From contig NZ_JAAQPH010000002.1 in the NCBI RefSeq assembly GCF_011683915.1, forward strand, positions 248,001 through 312,000: a DNA stretch of 64,000 bases. The letters are read 5' to 3'. The translations under genes were made by a program, and so were the position numbers. Source of the DNA: Pelagibius litoralis. GTDB lineage: Bacteria; Pseudomonadota; Alphaproteobacteria; Kiloniellales; Kiloniellaceae. This document shows, in pieces, positions 55,516-63,219 of this stretch (its first letter is position 1; every line of letters starts with the position of its first letter). The notes beneath the pieces are model-generated. The model was given only the letters and a program-made list of their open reading frames with translations. It was not told the origin of the DNA and searched no databases.

Positions 55516-56424
55516 TCAGGTGAGCTCCTCCTTGAGCCAGGTCAACAAGGCCTTGGTTTCCGGTCGCAGCTTGTGCTTACGGTTCCTGTAGATCGAAAGC
55601 TCGGCTTTTCGGAACACGCTTTCCTTGAAGGGTCTGACGAGCTGCCCGGACTCTAAAAGCTGGTCTGTTGACCGCTGCCAGCCAAGGCCGATTCCGTGCC
55701 CTCCGACAACAGCCTGGACCATGACCGGATAGCTGTCGAAGACGCTGCCGCGATGACCGACCCTGACTTTCTGACCGGCTTTTTCGAGCCATTCATCCCA
55801 CTCCAGCCAGTCCTGCGGATCGACCCGGTGGTGCAGCAGGCGGTGGTCCGGTAAATCCTTTAACAGAAGCGGGCTTCGCCGGCCTTCCAGATAGTCCGGG
55901 CTGCACACCGGGAACACCTCGTCGGAGGCGGTGAAGGCCAGAAGATGTGCGCCGCTGGCCCGTCCGGTCGTCTGCAGGGCGATATCGAAGTCGTCGTCCG
56001 AAAGGCCAACCGGCCGGGTGGAGGCAGTGACGCGAACGTCGATGCGGGGGTGCTGCTGATTAAAGGCGCAAAGGCGTGGCATCAGCCAGTAGAACGCATA
56101 ACAGAGCTCGGCAAAGAGGATGACTTCACCGCCGCGCCGCTGACCGCGGAGTTCGCCGGCGCCGGCGGCGATGGTTTCCAGGCTCGCCGAAACCCTGCGG
56201 CTGAAATCCTCACCCGCGGGGGTGAGGAAAACAGCCCGGTGACGGCGCTCGAAAAGCCTGACACCAAGATCTTCTTCCAGCGCGCGTATCTGCCGGCTTA
56301 CCGCCGCCTGGGTGACGTGCAGTTCCTCGGCTGCCAGCGTGAAGCTCCCCAGCCTGGCAGCCGCTTCGAAAGGCAGAAGGCAGGCCAGGGGCGGGAGTGC
56401 TTTGCCGAGTTTATTCATAACCAT
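55516..56424 (-). CDS. LysR family transcriptional regulator (GcvA-like)
   Basis: 302-aa LysR-type regulator. An N-terminal winged HTH (LPPLACLLPFEAAARLGSFTLAAEEL then TQAAVSRQIRALEEDLGVRLFER) is followed by a periplasmic-binding-fold effector domain. GcvA-like features are seen in the second half. It is divergent from the EamA transporter gene, and the 81-base gap holds an excellent dyad with the T-N11-A LysR-box core. It most likely controls that transporter and itself. Effector unknown. Confidence 0.92.
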   Translation of the reverse strand: MVMNKLGKALPPLACLLPFEAAARLGSFTLAAEELHVTQAAVSRQIRALEEDLGVRLFERRHRAVFLTPAGEDFSRRVSASLETIAAGAGELRGQRRGGEVILFAELCYAFYWLMPRLCAFNQQHPRIDVRVTASTRPVGLSDDDFDIALQTTGRASGAHLLAFTASDEVFPVCSPDYLEGRRSPLLLKDLPDHRLLHHRVDPQDWLEWDEWLEKAGQKVRVGHRGSVFDSYPVMVQAVVGGHGIGLGWQRSTDQLLESGQLVRPFKESVFRKAELSIYRNRKHKLRPETKALLTWLKEELT

Positions 56425-56474
56425 CAGTAATGTGAAATAGATGGGAACTCATTTGAAATAACAGGTTAACACGT

Positions 56475-56510
56475 CTCATTCTTTACCAGAACGGTAAATT
56501 CAAGAATGAG
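56475..56510. promoter_or_regulatory. Nested dyad with LysR-box core
   Basis: Inner dyad TTTACC (56482-56487), 5-base spacer, GGTAAA (56493-56498) contains the LysR core T-N11-A (T56484 to A56496). It is flanked by a second pair of perfect arms, CTCATTCTT (56475-56483) and AAGAATGAG (56502-56510). It lies in the divergent gap between the LysR gene and the EamA gene and overlaps the first possible EamA start (56506), which favours the next ATG at 56524. Confidence 0.65.
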
Positions 56511-57483
56511 GCGACCAAGAAGAATGTCACAGTCAGGTGCTGTCCGTCCCGAAGCGGTACTGCTTGGATGCAGCATGATCGTCGCCGCGGTGTTCATGGT
56601 TTCCTTAGGCGACGCGCTGGTCAAATGGGTCAGCGCCGACCTCTCCCTGTGGCAGGTTTTTGTCACCCGTTCCTTGCTGGCGATTCCGCTCTGTCTTCTG
56701 CTCCTGCGGTTTCTCGGTCAGCCGTTGACGGTGGCGCCGGGAAACGCCGGCTGGGTGTTTCTGCGCTGTCTGCTCCAGGTCATGATGTGGATCACGTTCT
56801 ATATCGCTTTGCCGGATCTCAGCCTGCCGGTCGCCGCGGCCGCGCTTTACACCGCGCCGCTTTTTATCACGCTGTTTTCAAGCCTTCTTATTGGCGAGGC
56901 TGTCGGTCGGCGGCGGGGCTGTGCCATCGTGCTCGGCTTTGCGGGGGTTCTGTTCGTCATCCGGCCGGGAAGCGATGCTTTTTCCTATGCGACCCTGCTG
57001 CCCATACTCTCTGCTGCCTGCTATGCGCTCGCGATGATCATTACCCGGGGCAAGTGTGCGGCGGAGAATCCCTTTGTTCTCGCGCTTTGCCTCTCCGCTT
57101 TGCTGCTTTTGTTCGGTGTCGCCGGCAGCGGCGGCATTGCGTTGCTTGGTCTTGAATCCCGAGACATCGCGGCCAACCCCTTTCTGCTTGGCCCCTGGAG
57201 CTCCATGGGCGGGCAGGACTGGGCGCTCCTGGCGGTCTTATCGATCCTTCTGGTGGGGGCGAGCGCGGCGGCGGCGAAAGCCTATCAATCCGCGCCGCCG
57301 GCCACCGTTGCGACCTTCGATTACAGCTACCTGCTGTTTGCGATTTTCTGGGGCGTGCTTTTCTTTTCCGAGCTGCCTGACGGCACCACCCTGGTAGGCA
57401 TGATCATGATCGGTGGCGCCGGGCTTCTGGTGATCCGCCGGGGTCGCCGAAGAAGAATGCCTCTCGCTGAAAATGCGGACTGA
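56506..57483 (+). CDS. DMT-superfamily transporter (EamA/RarD type)
   Basis: Inner-membrane transporter (319-325 aa) with two EamA repeats and about ten membrane segments. ATG 56506 lies inside the regulatory dyad, so ATG 56524 (after CAAGAAG) may be the true start. First repeat: an early MVSLGDALVKWVSADLSLWQV with the conserved first-helix aspartate region and TFYIALPDLSLPVAAALYT; second repeat: PPATVATFDYSYLLFAIFWG. These carriers usually export or import small metabolites such as amino acids or purine-like compounds. Regulated by the divergent LysR, by inference. Confidence 0.9.
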   Translation: MRRPRRMSQSGAVRPEAVLLGCSMIVAAVFMVSLGDALVKWVSADLSLWQVFVTRSLLAIPLCLLLLRFLGQPLTVAPGNAGWVFLRCLLQVMMWITFYIALPDLSLPVAAAALYTAPLFITLFSSLLIGEAVGRRRGCAIVLGFAGVLFVIRPGSDAFSYATLLPILSAACYALAMIITRGKCAAENPFVLALCLSALLLLFGVAGSGGIALLGLESRDIAANPFLLGPWSSMGGQDWALLAVLSILLVGASAAAAKAYQSAPPATVATFDYSYLLFAIFWGVLFFSELPDGTTLVGMIMIGGAGLLVIRRGRRRRMPLAENAD

Positions 57484-57509
57484 CCGGTTTTATCCTGTCG
57501 CAACCGGGG
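57484..57509. terminator. Weak hairpin between convergent genes
   Basis: CCGGTT (57484-57489) and AACCGG (57502-57507) with a 12-base loop lie in the 26-base gap between the convergent EamA and RraA-like genes. Short arms and no T-run; low confidence as a terminator. Confidence 0.25.
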
Positions 57510-58187
57510 TCACAGCTTGGCGCGAACCATGGCGCTGGCGCCGGTCCGCTCCCCGAGCTTTTCGCCCGCCAACAATCGCTTGTGCCCTTCCAGCTCACCT
57601 TCCTGTTTGCCCAGCGCCCAGTCGATGTCCCCTTCGGCTTCGGCGGGCGGCATGACCAGCGCGCCGCTGAAATCGGCGACCACCAGATCGCCGGGGTTCA
57701 CCACGGCACCGCCGCAGCAGACCGGCACATTGAAACTGCCGCCGATGTCATAGAGGCGCGTCGTAATCGGCGCGACCCCGCGGCACCACACCGGCAGCGC
57801 CAGGTCTTCGATCTCCGGCAGGTCGGTGCAGGGCCCGTCGATCATCACCGCCCGGCAGCCGCTGGCCTTGATGGCCGCCGCGACACCGCCGCCGAGGCAG
57901 GCGTGCTTGTGATCGCCCAGCCGGTCGATCACCAGGATGTCGCCGGGACGGAGGAATTCAATGACGTGATGCAGTAGGGTAGAGTCCTGGCCGGGCAGCG
58001 CCAGGGTAACCGCCGTGCCGGCGGTTCGCTGTTTTGGGAAGATCTCTCGGGGGAGAACGCATTGAATATCCTTGTCGACGAAGCCCATGTGGCGGCGATG
58101 CCCGATGGTGGCGGTTTCCGCCCGCTCGGCTTTGGCCAGCAGGCCCCCGTCAACCTGATCGGGCATGGTATTGATCACGTAGGTCAT
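57510..58187 (-). CDS. RraA-like protein / 4-hydroxy-4-methyl-2-oxoglutarate-aldolase family
   Basis: 225-aa member of the RraA fold (HMG/CHA aldolase family). Family motifs include GTAVTLALPGQD, the DILVIDRLGDHKHACLGG region and the ligand-binding GCRAVMIDGPCTD. GAVVNPGDLVVADFSG lies near the C terminus. Members are either divalent-metal aldolases acting on 4-carboxy-4-hydroxy-2-oxoadipate/HMG from aromatic ring degradation, or RNase E inhibitors in enterobacteria. The presence of D-R and D-G metal/pyruvate site residues fits an aldolase. Neighbours (transporter, gamma-glutamyltransferase) do not decide the substrate. Confidence 0.85.
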   Translation of the reverse strand: MTYVINTMPDQVDGGLLAKAERAETATIGHRRHMGFVDKDIQCVLPREIFPKQRTAGTAVTLALPGQDSTLLHHVIEFLRPGDILVIDRLGDHKHACLGGGVAAAIKASGCRAVMIDGPCTDLPEIEDLALPVWCRGVAPITTRLYDIGGSFNVPVCCGGAVVNPGDLVVADFSGALVMPPAEAEGDIDWALGKQEGELEGHKRLLAGEKLGERTGASAMVRAKL

Positions 58188-58243
58188 GCAGTCTCTCCCT
58201 CTATCCCCGCAGTACGATTCTCAAGCCAAGGAGACTAACCCGC

Positions 58244-59833
58244 GTGAACGAAAACGTCGAACAGTGGCAGGTAAGCAAACCGGTAGTTTCTTCGAGCAAA
58301 GGCGTCGTTGCGGCACAACACTGGCAGGCGGCACGCGCCGGTGCCGCGATGCTGGACCGGGGCGGCAACGCGGTGGACGCAGCGGTCGCCTGTGCCATGG
58401 CGCTCAACGTTGTCGAGCCCTGGATGTGCGGCCTCGGCGGCAGTGGCTTTCTTCTGGTTTGGCTGGCGAAAGAAAAACAAGCGCGGGTAGTGAACTTCCA
58501 GGGCAGCCTGGCACAGGCCATCGATCCGGCGGACTATCCGCTGGACCCGGAAGAGGCCGACTCCCTGATGGGCTATCCCGGCGTTCGGGACCAAGCCAAC
58601 GTCCGGGGTTACGGCTCGATCACCGTGCCGGGGGCGGTGGCGGGCCTTTCGGCCGCACTTGCCGATTATGGCGCACTGTCCTGGGCCGAGGTGCTGGCGC
58701 CGACCATCGCCCTGGCCGAGCGCGGGCTGCCGGTCGACTGGCACGCCACCCTGCAAGTGGGGCTTGCGATGGATCTGTTGCGCCGCGATCCGGCGGCTGC
58801 GGCGATTTACCTGCCCGACGGTGTGCCGCCTCAGCCGGAGACGTACTGCCCGCTGCCGGCGCTCACCGCGACCCTCAAGACCCTGGCGGCAGAGGGGCCG
58901 GAGAGTTTCTATCGCGGCGCCCTGGCGGAACGGGTCGTGGCCGATCTGCAGGCCGGCGGCTCGCGCATTGCGCTGGACGACCTGGCGCACTACGCCGTGG
59001 AACAGCACGCTCCGCTCAGCGGCCGTCATCGCGGCGCCGATATCCACACCGCCGGAGATCCCTCGGGCGGCCCGCGCCTGCTGGAGATGCTGACCTATGT
59101 TGAGGAGCACCTGACGCCGGGCAAGGCGGTCGGGCCGGACACCTGGACTGCCTATGCCCGCGGCCTCGACCAGGCTTTCGCCACCCACAAGGGCAAGGTC
59201 GGGCTGGTGCAGCAGGGCGGCTGCACTTCCCACATGTCGGCGGTGGACGGGGAGGGGAACATGGTGGCCCTGACCTACACGCTGCTGAACCGCTTCGGCA
59301 GCGGCGTGGTGCTGCCGCAGACCGGCATCCTGATGAACAACTCGGTCTCCTACTTCGATCCGCGGCCCGGCAACCCGGTCTCGATGTCCGGCGGCAAGCG
59401 GATCAATTCCTCCAATATGTGCCCGACGCTGGCGACCCGCGACGGCGAGGCGCTGTTTGCCGTCGGCGCTTCGGGGGCGAACCACATCGTGCCCTGCACG
59501 GCGCAGCTTACCGCCTTGCTGCTCGATTACGGCATGACTCTGGAACAGGCTTTCCACACCCCGCGCATCGATGCTTCGGCACGGGGGTCGGTGCGGGCCG
59601 ACCCGGCGATGGGGGCGGCGGCGCTGGCCGAGCTGGGAAAGGTCTTCGAACTGGAAGTCGCCCAGCTCATGGTCTTCCCAAAGCTCTATTCCTGCCCCTC
59701 CGGCGTGCTGCGTGATGCGGATGGTGTCTGCTGGGGCGCGGCGGACAAATCTTCGCCGGTGGCGGGATCGGCCGTCGCGGCGCCCTTCACTCTGGAATCC
59801 GCTGTTGCGGAAAGCCAAGGCGTCAGGGCTTAG
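58244..59833 (+). CDS. gamma-glutamyltransferase family protein without signal peptide
   Basis: 529-aa Ntn-hydrolase-fold protein of the GGT family. The conserved early segment MLDRGGNAVDAAVACAMALNVVEPWMCGLGG is at residues about 38-68. The autocleavage and nucleophile region is GCTSH, where the threonine at the NTTH position of other GGTs is retained; VSMSGGKRINSSNMCPT and GASGANHIV follow in the small-subunit part. There is no signal peptide, unlike periplasmic GGTs. Maturation and gamma-glutamyl activity are likely, but an acylase or hydantoinase-like role is possible. GTG start at 58244. Confidence 0.88.
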   Translation: MNENVEQWQVSKPVVSSSKGVVAAQHWQAARAGAAMLDRGGNAVDAAVACAMALNVVEPWMCGLGGSGFLLVWLAKEKQARVVNFQGSLAQAIDPADYPLDPEEADSLMGYPGVRDQANVRGYGSITVPGAVAGLSAALADYGALSWAEVLAPTIALAERGLPVDWHATLQVGLAMDLLRRDPAAAAIYLPDGVPPQPETYCPLPALTATLKTLAAEGPESFYRGALAERVVADLQAGGSRIALDDLAHYAVEQHAPLSGRHRGADIHTAGDPSGGPRLLEMLTYVEEHLTPGKAVGPDTWTAYARGLDQAFATHKGKVGLVQQGGCTSHMSAVDGEGNMVALTYTLLNRFGSGVVLPQTGILMNNSVSYFDPRPGNPVSMSGGKRINSSNMCPTLATRDGEALFAVGASGANHIVPCTAQLTALLLDYGMTLEQAFHTPRIDASARGSVRADPAMGAAALAELGKVFELEVAQLMVFPKLYSCPSGVLRDADGVCWGAADKSSPVAGSAVAAPFTLESAVAESQGVRA

Positions 59834-59852
59834 GCGTCAGGGCCGCAAGCGC

Positions 59853-60329
59853 TTAGCTGCGCCCGGCCTGCAGCGGCGGCAGGCGCCGGGGCACCGGCGA
59901 AGTTTTGATAATGGCTGTGTTGGTCTCGGCGCGCGCCTCCAACCCCTCCAGAAGACCGTCCAGGCTGCCGATCTCAGGCACGCAGAAGCGGGCGATGAAA
60001 CAGTCTTCGCCGGTGACCTTGTCGCATTCCATGCATTCAGGGATCGTCTGGATCAGCGTCTCCACCTTTTTCAGTTGCCCGGGCAGCGGCTTGATCCTGA
60101 CGATGGCCTGCAGCGCGTAACCAAGCGCCTGAGGGTCGAGGTCGAGGGTGAAGCCGCGGATGACCCCTATGTCTTCGAGCCGGCGGACCCGCTCAGTCAC
60201 ACTGGGGGCCGACATGCCGACCAGGGCCGCGAGATCGCGCATCGAAGAGCGGGCGTTCTTGATCAAAGCGGCAATCAGCTTTTCATCGACACCATCAAGA
60301 GCGACACCTTTATTCTGTAAGGATTTCAC
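59853..60329 (-). CDS. Lrp/AsnC family transcriptional regulator
   Basis: 158-aa regulator with an N-terminal HTH (VDEKLIAALIKNARSSMRDLAALVGM then SAPSVTERVRRLEDIGVI) and a C-terminal RAM/AsnC ligand domain with the MECDKVTGEDCFIARF pattern typical of the Lrp group. It is divergent from the PhzF gene and convergent with the gamma-glutamyltransferase gene. It probably senses an amino acid and controls one of the neighbours; this is inference. Confidence 0.92.
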   Translation of the reverse strand: MKSLQNKGVALDGVDEKLIAALIKNARSSMRDLAALVGMSAPSVTERVRRLEDIGVIRGFTLDLDPQALGYALQAIVRIKPLPGQLKKVETLIQTIPECMECDKVTGEDCFIARFCVPEIGSLDGLLEGLEARAETNTAIIKTSPVPRRLPPLQAGRS

Positions 60330-60474
60330 GCTATTTTCCTTTGAAACATCGACGAATCCAGCAAAACACCTTCATCGCTTTCTGTAAAGACGCAGGAGGC
60401 GGGGCTAAAGTGCGGTGGCTTCGAAAAGGCCCCACCAGATGCGGGCCGGGCAGATTCAGGAAGAGGAAAGGGTT

Positions 60475-61302
60475 ATGGAGGTACTTCGCATTGCAGCTTT
60501 CTCGGATGGCCAAAACGGCGGCAATCCCGCTGGTGTGGTCATTGCCGCTGATCTGCCCGACGAAGGTGAGATGCAGCGTATCGCCGCGGAGGTCGGCTTT
60601 TCCGAGACCGCCTTTGCGGCGAAGGATGGCGAGGGCTGGCGCGTGCGCTATTTCTCCCCGGAATCCGAGGTTCCGTTCTGCGGCCATGCAACCATCGCTT
60701 TGGGCGCGGCCCTTGCCCTGCAAAATGGCGACGGTATCTATCCGTTGGTCCTGAATGCTGCTGAAATTACGGTCGAAGGCCGACGCGACGGAGAGATCAT
60801 TGCCGGCGCCCTGCAGTCGCCGCCGACCCGCAGCGCGCCTGCGAAGGCAGAACTTGTGGAGGAGGCCCTGGCGCTTTTCGGCTTCAACCAGGATGACCTC
60901 GATCCGCGCATTCCGCCGGCTTTTGCCGAGGGCGGCGCGACCCATTTAGTGTTGGCGCTCACCAAGCGGGCGACGCTCTCGGCCATGTCGTATGATCTCG
61001 ACGCCGGACGTAAGCTGATGAATGCAGCCGGGCTGGTCACGATTGCCCTGGTCTATGCCGAAACCGAGCAACACTTCCATACCCGCAATCCCTTCGCGTC
61101 AGGCGGTGTTCTCGAAGACCCGGCGACGGGTGCGGCGACAGCAGCGCTGGCCGGTTACCTGCGCGACATCGGCTGGCCCCATGGTGGGCGCATCGAGATC
61201 GTCCAGGGCGAGGACATGGGCATGAAATCGCGCCTGACCGCGGAGATTCCGGCCGAGCCCGGCAGTTCGATCCGCGTGTCCGGCGCCGCACGGCTGATGT
61301 AG
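60475..61302 (+). CDS. PhzF family isomerase
   Basis: 275-aa protein of the PhzF/diaminopimelate-epimerase fold. ATG 60475 follows AGAGGAAAGG and starts MEVLRIAAFSDGQNGGNPAGVV, the family's N-terminal signature with the ligand loop. The catalytic glutamate is in GFSETAFA (about residue 45), and the second motif is PFCGHATIALG. FASGGVLEDPATGAATAALAGYL is the C-domain signature. It starts divergently from Lrp. PhzF proteins isomerise trans-2,3-dihydro-3-hydroxyanthranilate in phenazine synthesis, but most relatives outside phz clusters have unknown substrates; no phz genes are near. Confidence 0.93.
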   Translation: MEVLRIAAFSDGQNGGNPAGVVIAADLPDEGEMQRIAAEVGFSETAFAAKDGEGWRVRYFSPESEVPFCGHATIALGAALALQNGDGIYPLVLNAAEITVEGRRDGEIIAGALQSPPTRSAPAKAELVEEALALFGFNQDDLDPRIPPAFAEGGATHLVLALTKRATLSAMSYDLDAGRKLMNAAGLVTIALVYAETEQHFHTRNPFASGGVLEDPATGAATAALAGYLRDIGWPHGGRIEIVQGEDMGMKSRLTAEIPAEPGSSIRVSGAARLM

Positions 61303-61510
61303 GGCATCGCGCGGCTCATACTTCGAGACGGGCCCCTGTGGGGCCCTCCTCAGTATGAGGCGTTTGTTCGACTTCACCCTGAGGAGCTTGCGCAGCAAGC
61401 GTCTCGAAGGGGCCCTCGCTCAGTGCCGCATTGCATTCACTTGCCGCTGGGCGGGCGGATCGGGCTATAGTCGTTCCTGGGTTACTTGGGTAATTTGGGA
61501 GATAGCTTCG
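61303..61510. other. Intergenic region holding a palindromic repeat
   Basis: 208 bases between PhzF and the DUF3574 gene. Most of it is the palindromic element at 61321-61409; its right end carries TTACTTGGGTAATTTGGGAG, a likely Shine-Dalgarno area for the ATG at 61511. No gene is supported. Confidence 0.5.
61321..61409. repeat. REP/MITE-like palindromic intergenic element
   Basis: Outer inverted arms CTTCGAGACG (61321-61330) and CGTCTCGAAG (61400-61409). Inside are a perfect hairpin GGGCCCC-TGT-GGGGCCC (61330-61346), second-layer arms CTCCTCAG (61346-61353) and CTGAGGAG (61379-61386), and a hairpin GCTTGC-GCA-GCAAGC (61386-61400). This CTTCGAGACG...CTCAGG layout resembles short palindromic repeats common between genes of alphaproteobacteria. 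Only one copy was noticed in this window. It may also stop transcription from PhzF. Confidence 0.75.
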
Positions 61511-61951
61511 ATGAGAATTCCGCATGTTTTCGCCGCGATCCTGTTGGCGGCCGGCCTTGCCGGCGGCTTCTTCAGCGTGCCGGCGCCGGCTTCCGCGCAG
61601 GTGGTGCTGCCGACCTGCCAGGCCGACTATCTCTCCATGGCGCGGTTGGAACTCTACTTCGGCACGGAACGCCCCGACGGCTCGCCGGTCACCGATGCGG
61701 AGTGGAACGGCTTCCTCGACGAAGAGGTAACGCCGCGCTTTCCCGACGGCCTGACGGTCCTCACCGGCAACGGCCAGTGGCGCAACAGCAAGGGTGTCAT
61801 CACCAAGGAAACTTCGGCGGTGCTGGTGATCCTCTACGTCCCCTCGGACGATAGTGAGACCAAGATCGAGGCGGTCCGCAGCGCCTACAAAAAGCGCTTC
61901 GACCAGGAAAGCGTCATGCGCGTGGACAGCGCCAACTGCGTGTCGTTCTGA
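61511..61951 (+). CDS. DUF3574 domain-containing secreted protein
   Basis: 146-aa exported protein. ATG 61511 gives a signal peptide (RIPHVFAAILLAAGLAGGFF, cut near ASAQ); an open frame from 61355 runs through the repeat element and is not used. The mature part LELYFGTERPDGSPVTDAEW, FPDGLTVLTGNGQWRNSKG and VRSAYKKRFDQESVMRVD matches my recollection of DUF3574, a small alpha/beta family of periplasmic proteins of unknown function. Convergent with the next gene, 9 bases apart. Confidence 0.85.
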   Translation: MRIPHVFAAILLAAGLAGGFFSVPAPASAQVVLPTCQADYLSMARLELYFGTERPDGSPVTDAEWNGFLDEEVTPRFPDGLTVLTGNGQWRNSKGVITKETSAVLVILYVPSDDSETKIEAVRSAYKKRFDQESVMRVDSANCVSF

Positions 61952-61960
61952 GAAGGGTCC

Positions 61961-62593
61961 TTACGGCACTAGCCGGACATCGGTCAGGAACTCTCCGGCA
62001 CGCGGGACCGCGTGGTCGACCGTGATCTCGACCACCTTGTCGGACCGCCCGCGCAGCTTGCGCCACTGCGCATAGCTGTGGGCCTTGGCGGCGGTGAAAG
62101 TCGAGAGGCCGCGCCGGGCGGCTTTGCGAATGGTGGCGCCGGAGTTGATCGGGCAGAGGCAGAGCGTGTCTAGATGGGCTTCAGCGACACGCAGCGTGTC
62201 GAAAACCAGCACCTCTCTCTGCCGCCCCTGGTTCATCCTTGCGCCAAGCAGGCGTTGAAGGCCGGCTTCGTCGGCCCAGAAGAACACCTTGCTGTTCAGG
62301 ATACGCAGCCAGTCCGCGGGCGTCAGCCCGTCGTCAAGACAGGTTTCGAGCGCCTTTTCGGAGAGCGGCAGGTTGTCGTTCAAAACGGCGCTGCCGTGGC
62401 GGGGGTGACGCAGCGATATGGCCGTCGCCCGGCGAGCGGTCATCAACCGTTCGCGTTCCTTTGCTTCGACCTCGAACAACGTCAGAATCTCGGCGGTGGA
62501 CAGCAATCCATGTTCCCGAATGCTCCTATGGGTGCCGGGTTCGGTGACATGAAACAGCTTTGGATGGCGCTCCGTCAGTTCTTCCGGTGTCAT
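61961..62593 (-). CDS. DUF7002-like protein, possible ADP-ribosyltransferase-fold member
   Basis: 210-aa cytoplasmic protein. The start LFHVTEPGTHRSIREHGLLSTAEILTLF resembles DUF7002 and the beginning of KptA/DarT-type ADP-ribosyltransferase folds, where an early H, an SIxxHGL turn and a downstream F-x-A/W-strand (VFFWADEAGLQRLL) bind NAD. I cannot confirm a catalytic glutamate. It could be a small-molecule or nucleic-acid ADP-ribosyltransferase or a diverged, inactive relative. The gene is isolated, with no antitoxin-like partner. Confidence 0.5.
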   Translation of the reverse strand: MTPEELTERHPKLFHVTEPGTHRSIREHGLLSTAEILTLFEVEAKERERLMTARRATAISLRHPRHGSAVLNDNLPLSEKALETCLDDGLTPADWLRILNSKVFFWADEAGLQRLLGARMNQGRQREVLVFDTLRVAEAHLDTLCLCPINSGATIRKAARRGLSTFTAAKAHSYAQWRKLRGRSDKVVEITVDHAVPRAGEFLTDVRLVP

Positions 62594-62641
62594 ATTTTTT
62601 TCAGGCCTATCTCCCGCTCTTAAGAAAGCAATCGGGAAAAA

Positions 62642-63091
62642 CTAACCGCATTTGCGATCAATGGGGTAACCGACGGCGGGGTCCCTTTCCCGGGAGTAGC
62701 CGTCGATGCAGGGCAGGTTATCGGCAAAGACGACCCAAGGCAGTCTCTGACGCCAGAACGCATGGGCCTGCGGGGGAAAGCGTTCCGGGGCATCCATAAA
62801 ACCGATGCTCAGATAAAGCTCGTTGGCGGTGCCATCGTCGCGATAGCCGATGGAGGTGCCGCAGTCGGCACAGAAGCTGCGCGTTACCCCCGGCGTTTTC
62901 GAGAAAGTCTTGGGGGTGCCCCTTGTGAAGCGGAACTGCGCCGGTCGAACGCCGATCCAGACGGTCAGGGGGCCGCCGGTAGCGCGGCGGCAGTCGTCGT
63001 CATGGTCGTAAGTGATCCAGAACGGCTCGCCGCGCAACTCCGCCGCGATTGCCCCGCAAAAGCAGGAGCCGGTTTCGACACGGTCGTTCAT
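62642..63091 (-). CDS. GFA (glutathione-dependent formaldehyde-activating) family protein
   Basis: 149 aa from ATG 63091 (start at 63133 possible but less likely). Zinc-binding GFA/CENP-V fold: GSCFCGAI at the N terminus and RSFCADCGTSIGY later give the CxC and CxxC cysteines. The middle DDDCRRATGG replaces the more usual C-x-x-C-x-x-R pattern but keeps one cysteine and R. Function in most members is unknown; formaldehyde/glutathione chemistry is proven only for Gfa itself. Confidence 0.87.
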   Translation of the reverse strand: MNDRVETGSCFCGAIAAELRGEPFWITYDHDDDCRRATGGPLTVWIGVRPAQFRFTRGTPKTFSKTPGVTRSFCADCGTSIGYRDDGTANELYLSIGFMDAPERFPPQAHAFWRQRLPWVVFADNLPCIDGYSRERDPAVGYPIDRKCG

Positions 63092-63219
63092 GTCTGTGAA
63101 CTCCAATTCCTTTAGATTCGCTTCATCTATCATCGTACTTCAGCTTTGTCGGTCAAGGCTTCAACAAAGGCGCAATGGACAGTTGGTTCAAGGCCTCTAG
63201 GGACATAGAAGAAGCGGGA

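Noticed and set aside
60475-61302. Phenazine biosynthesis
   Set aside because: A lone PhzF-family protein without other phz genes does not indicate phenazine production.
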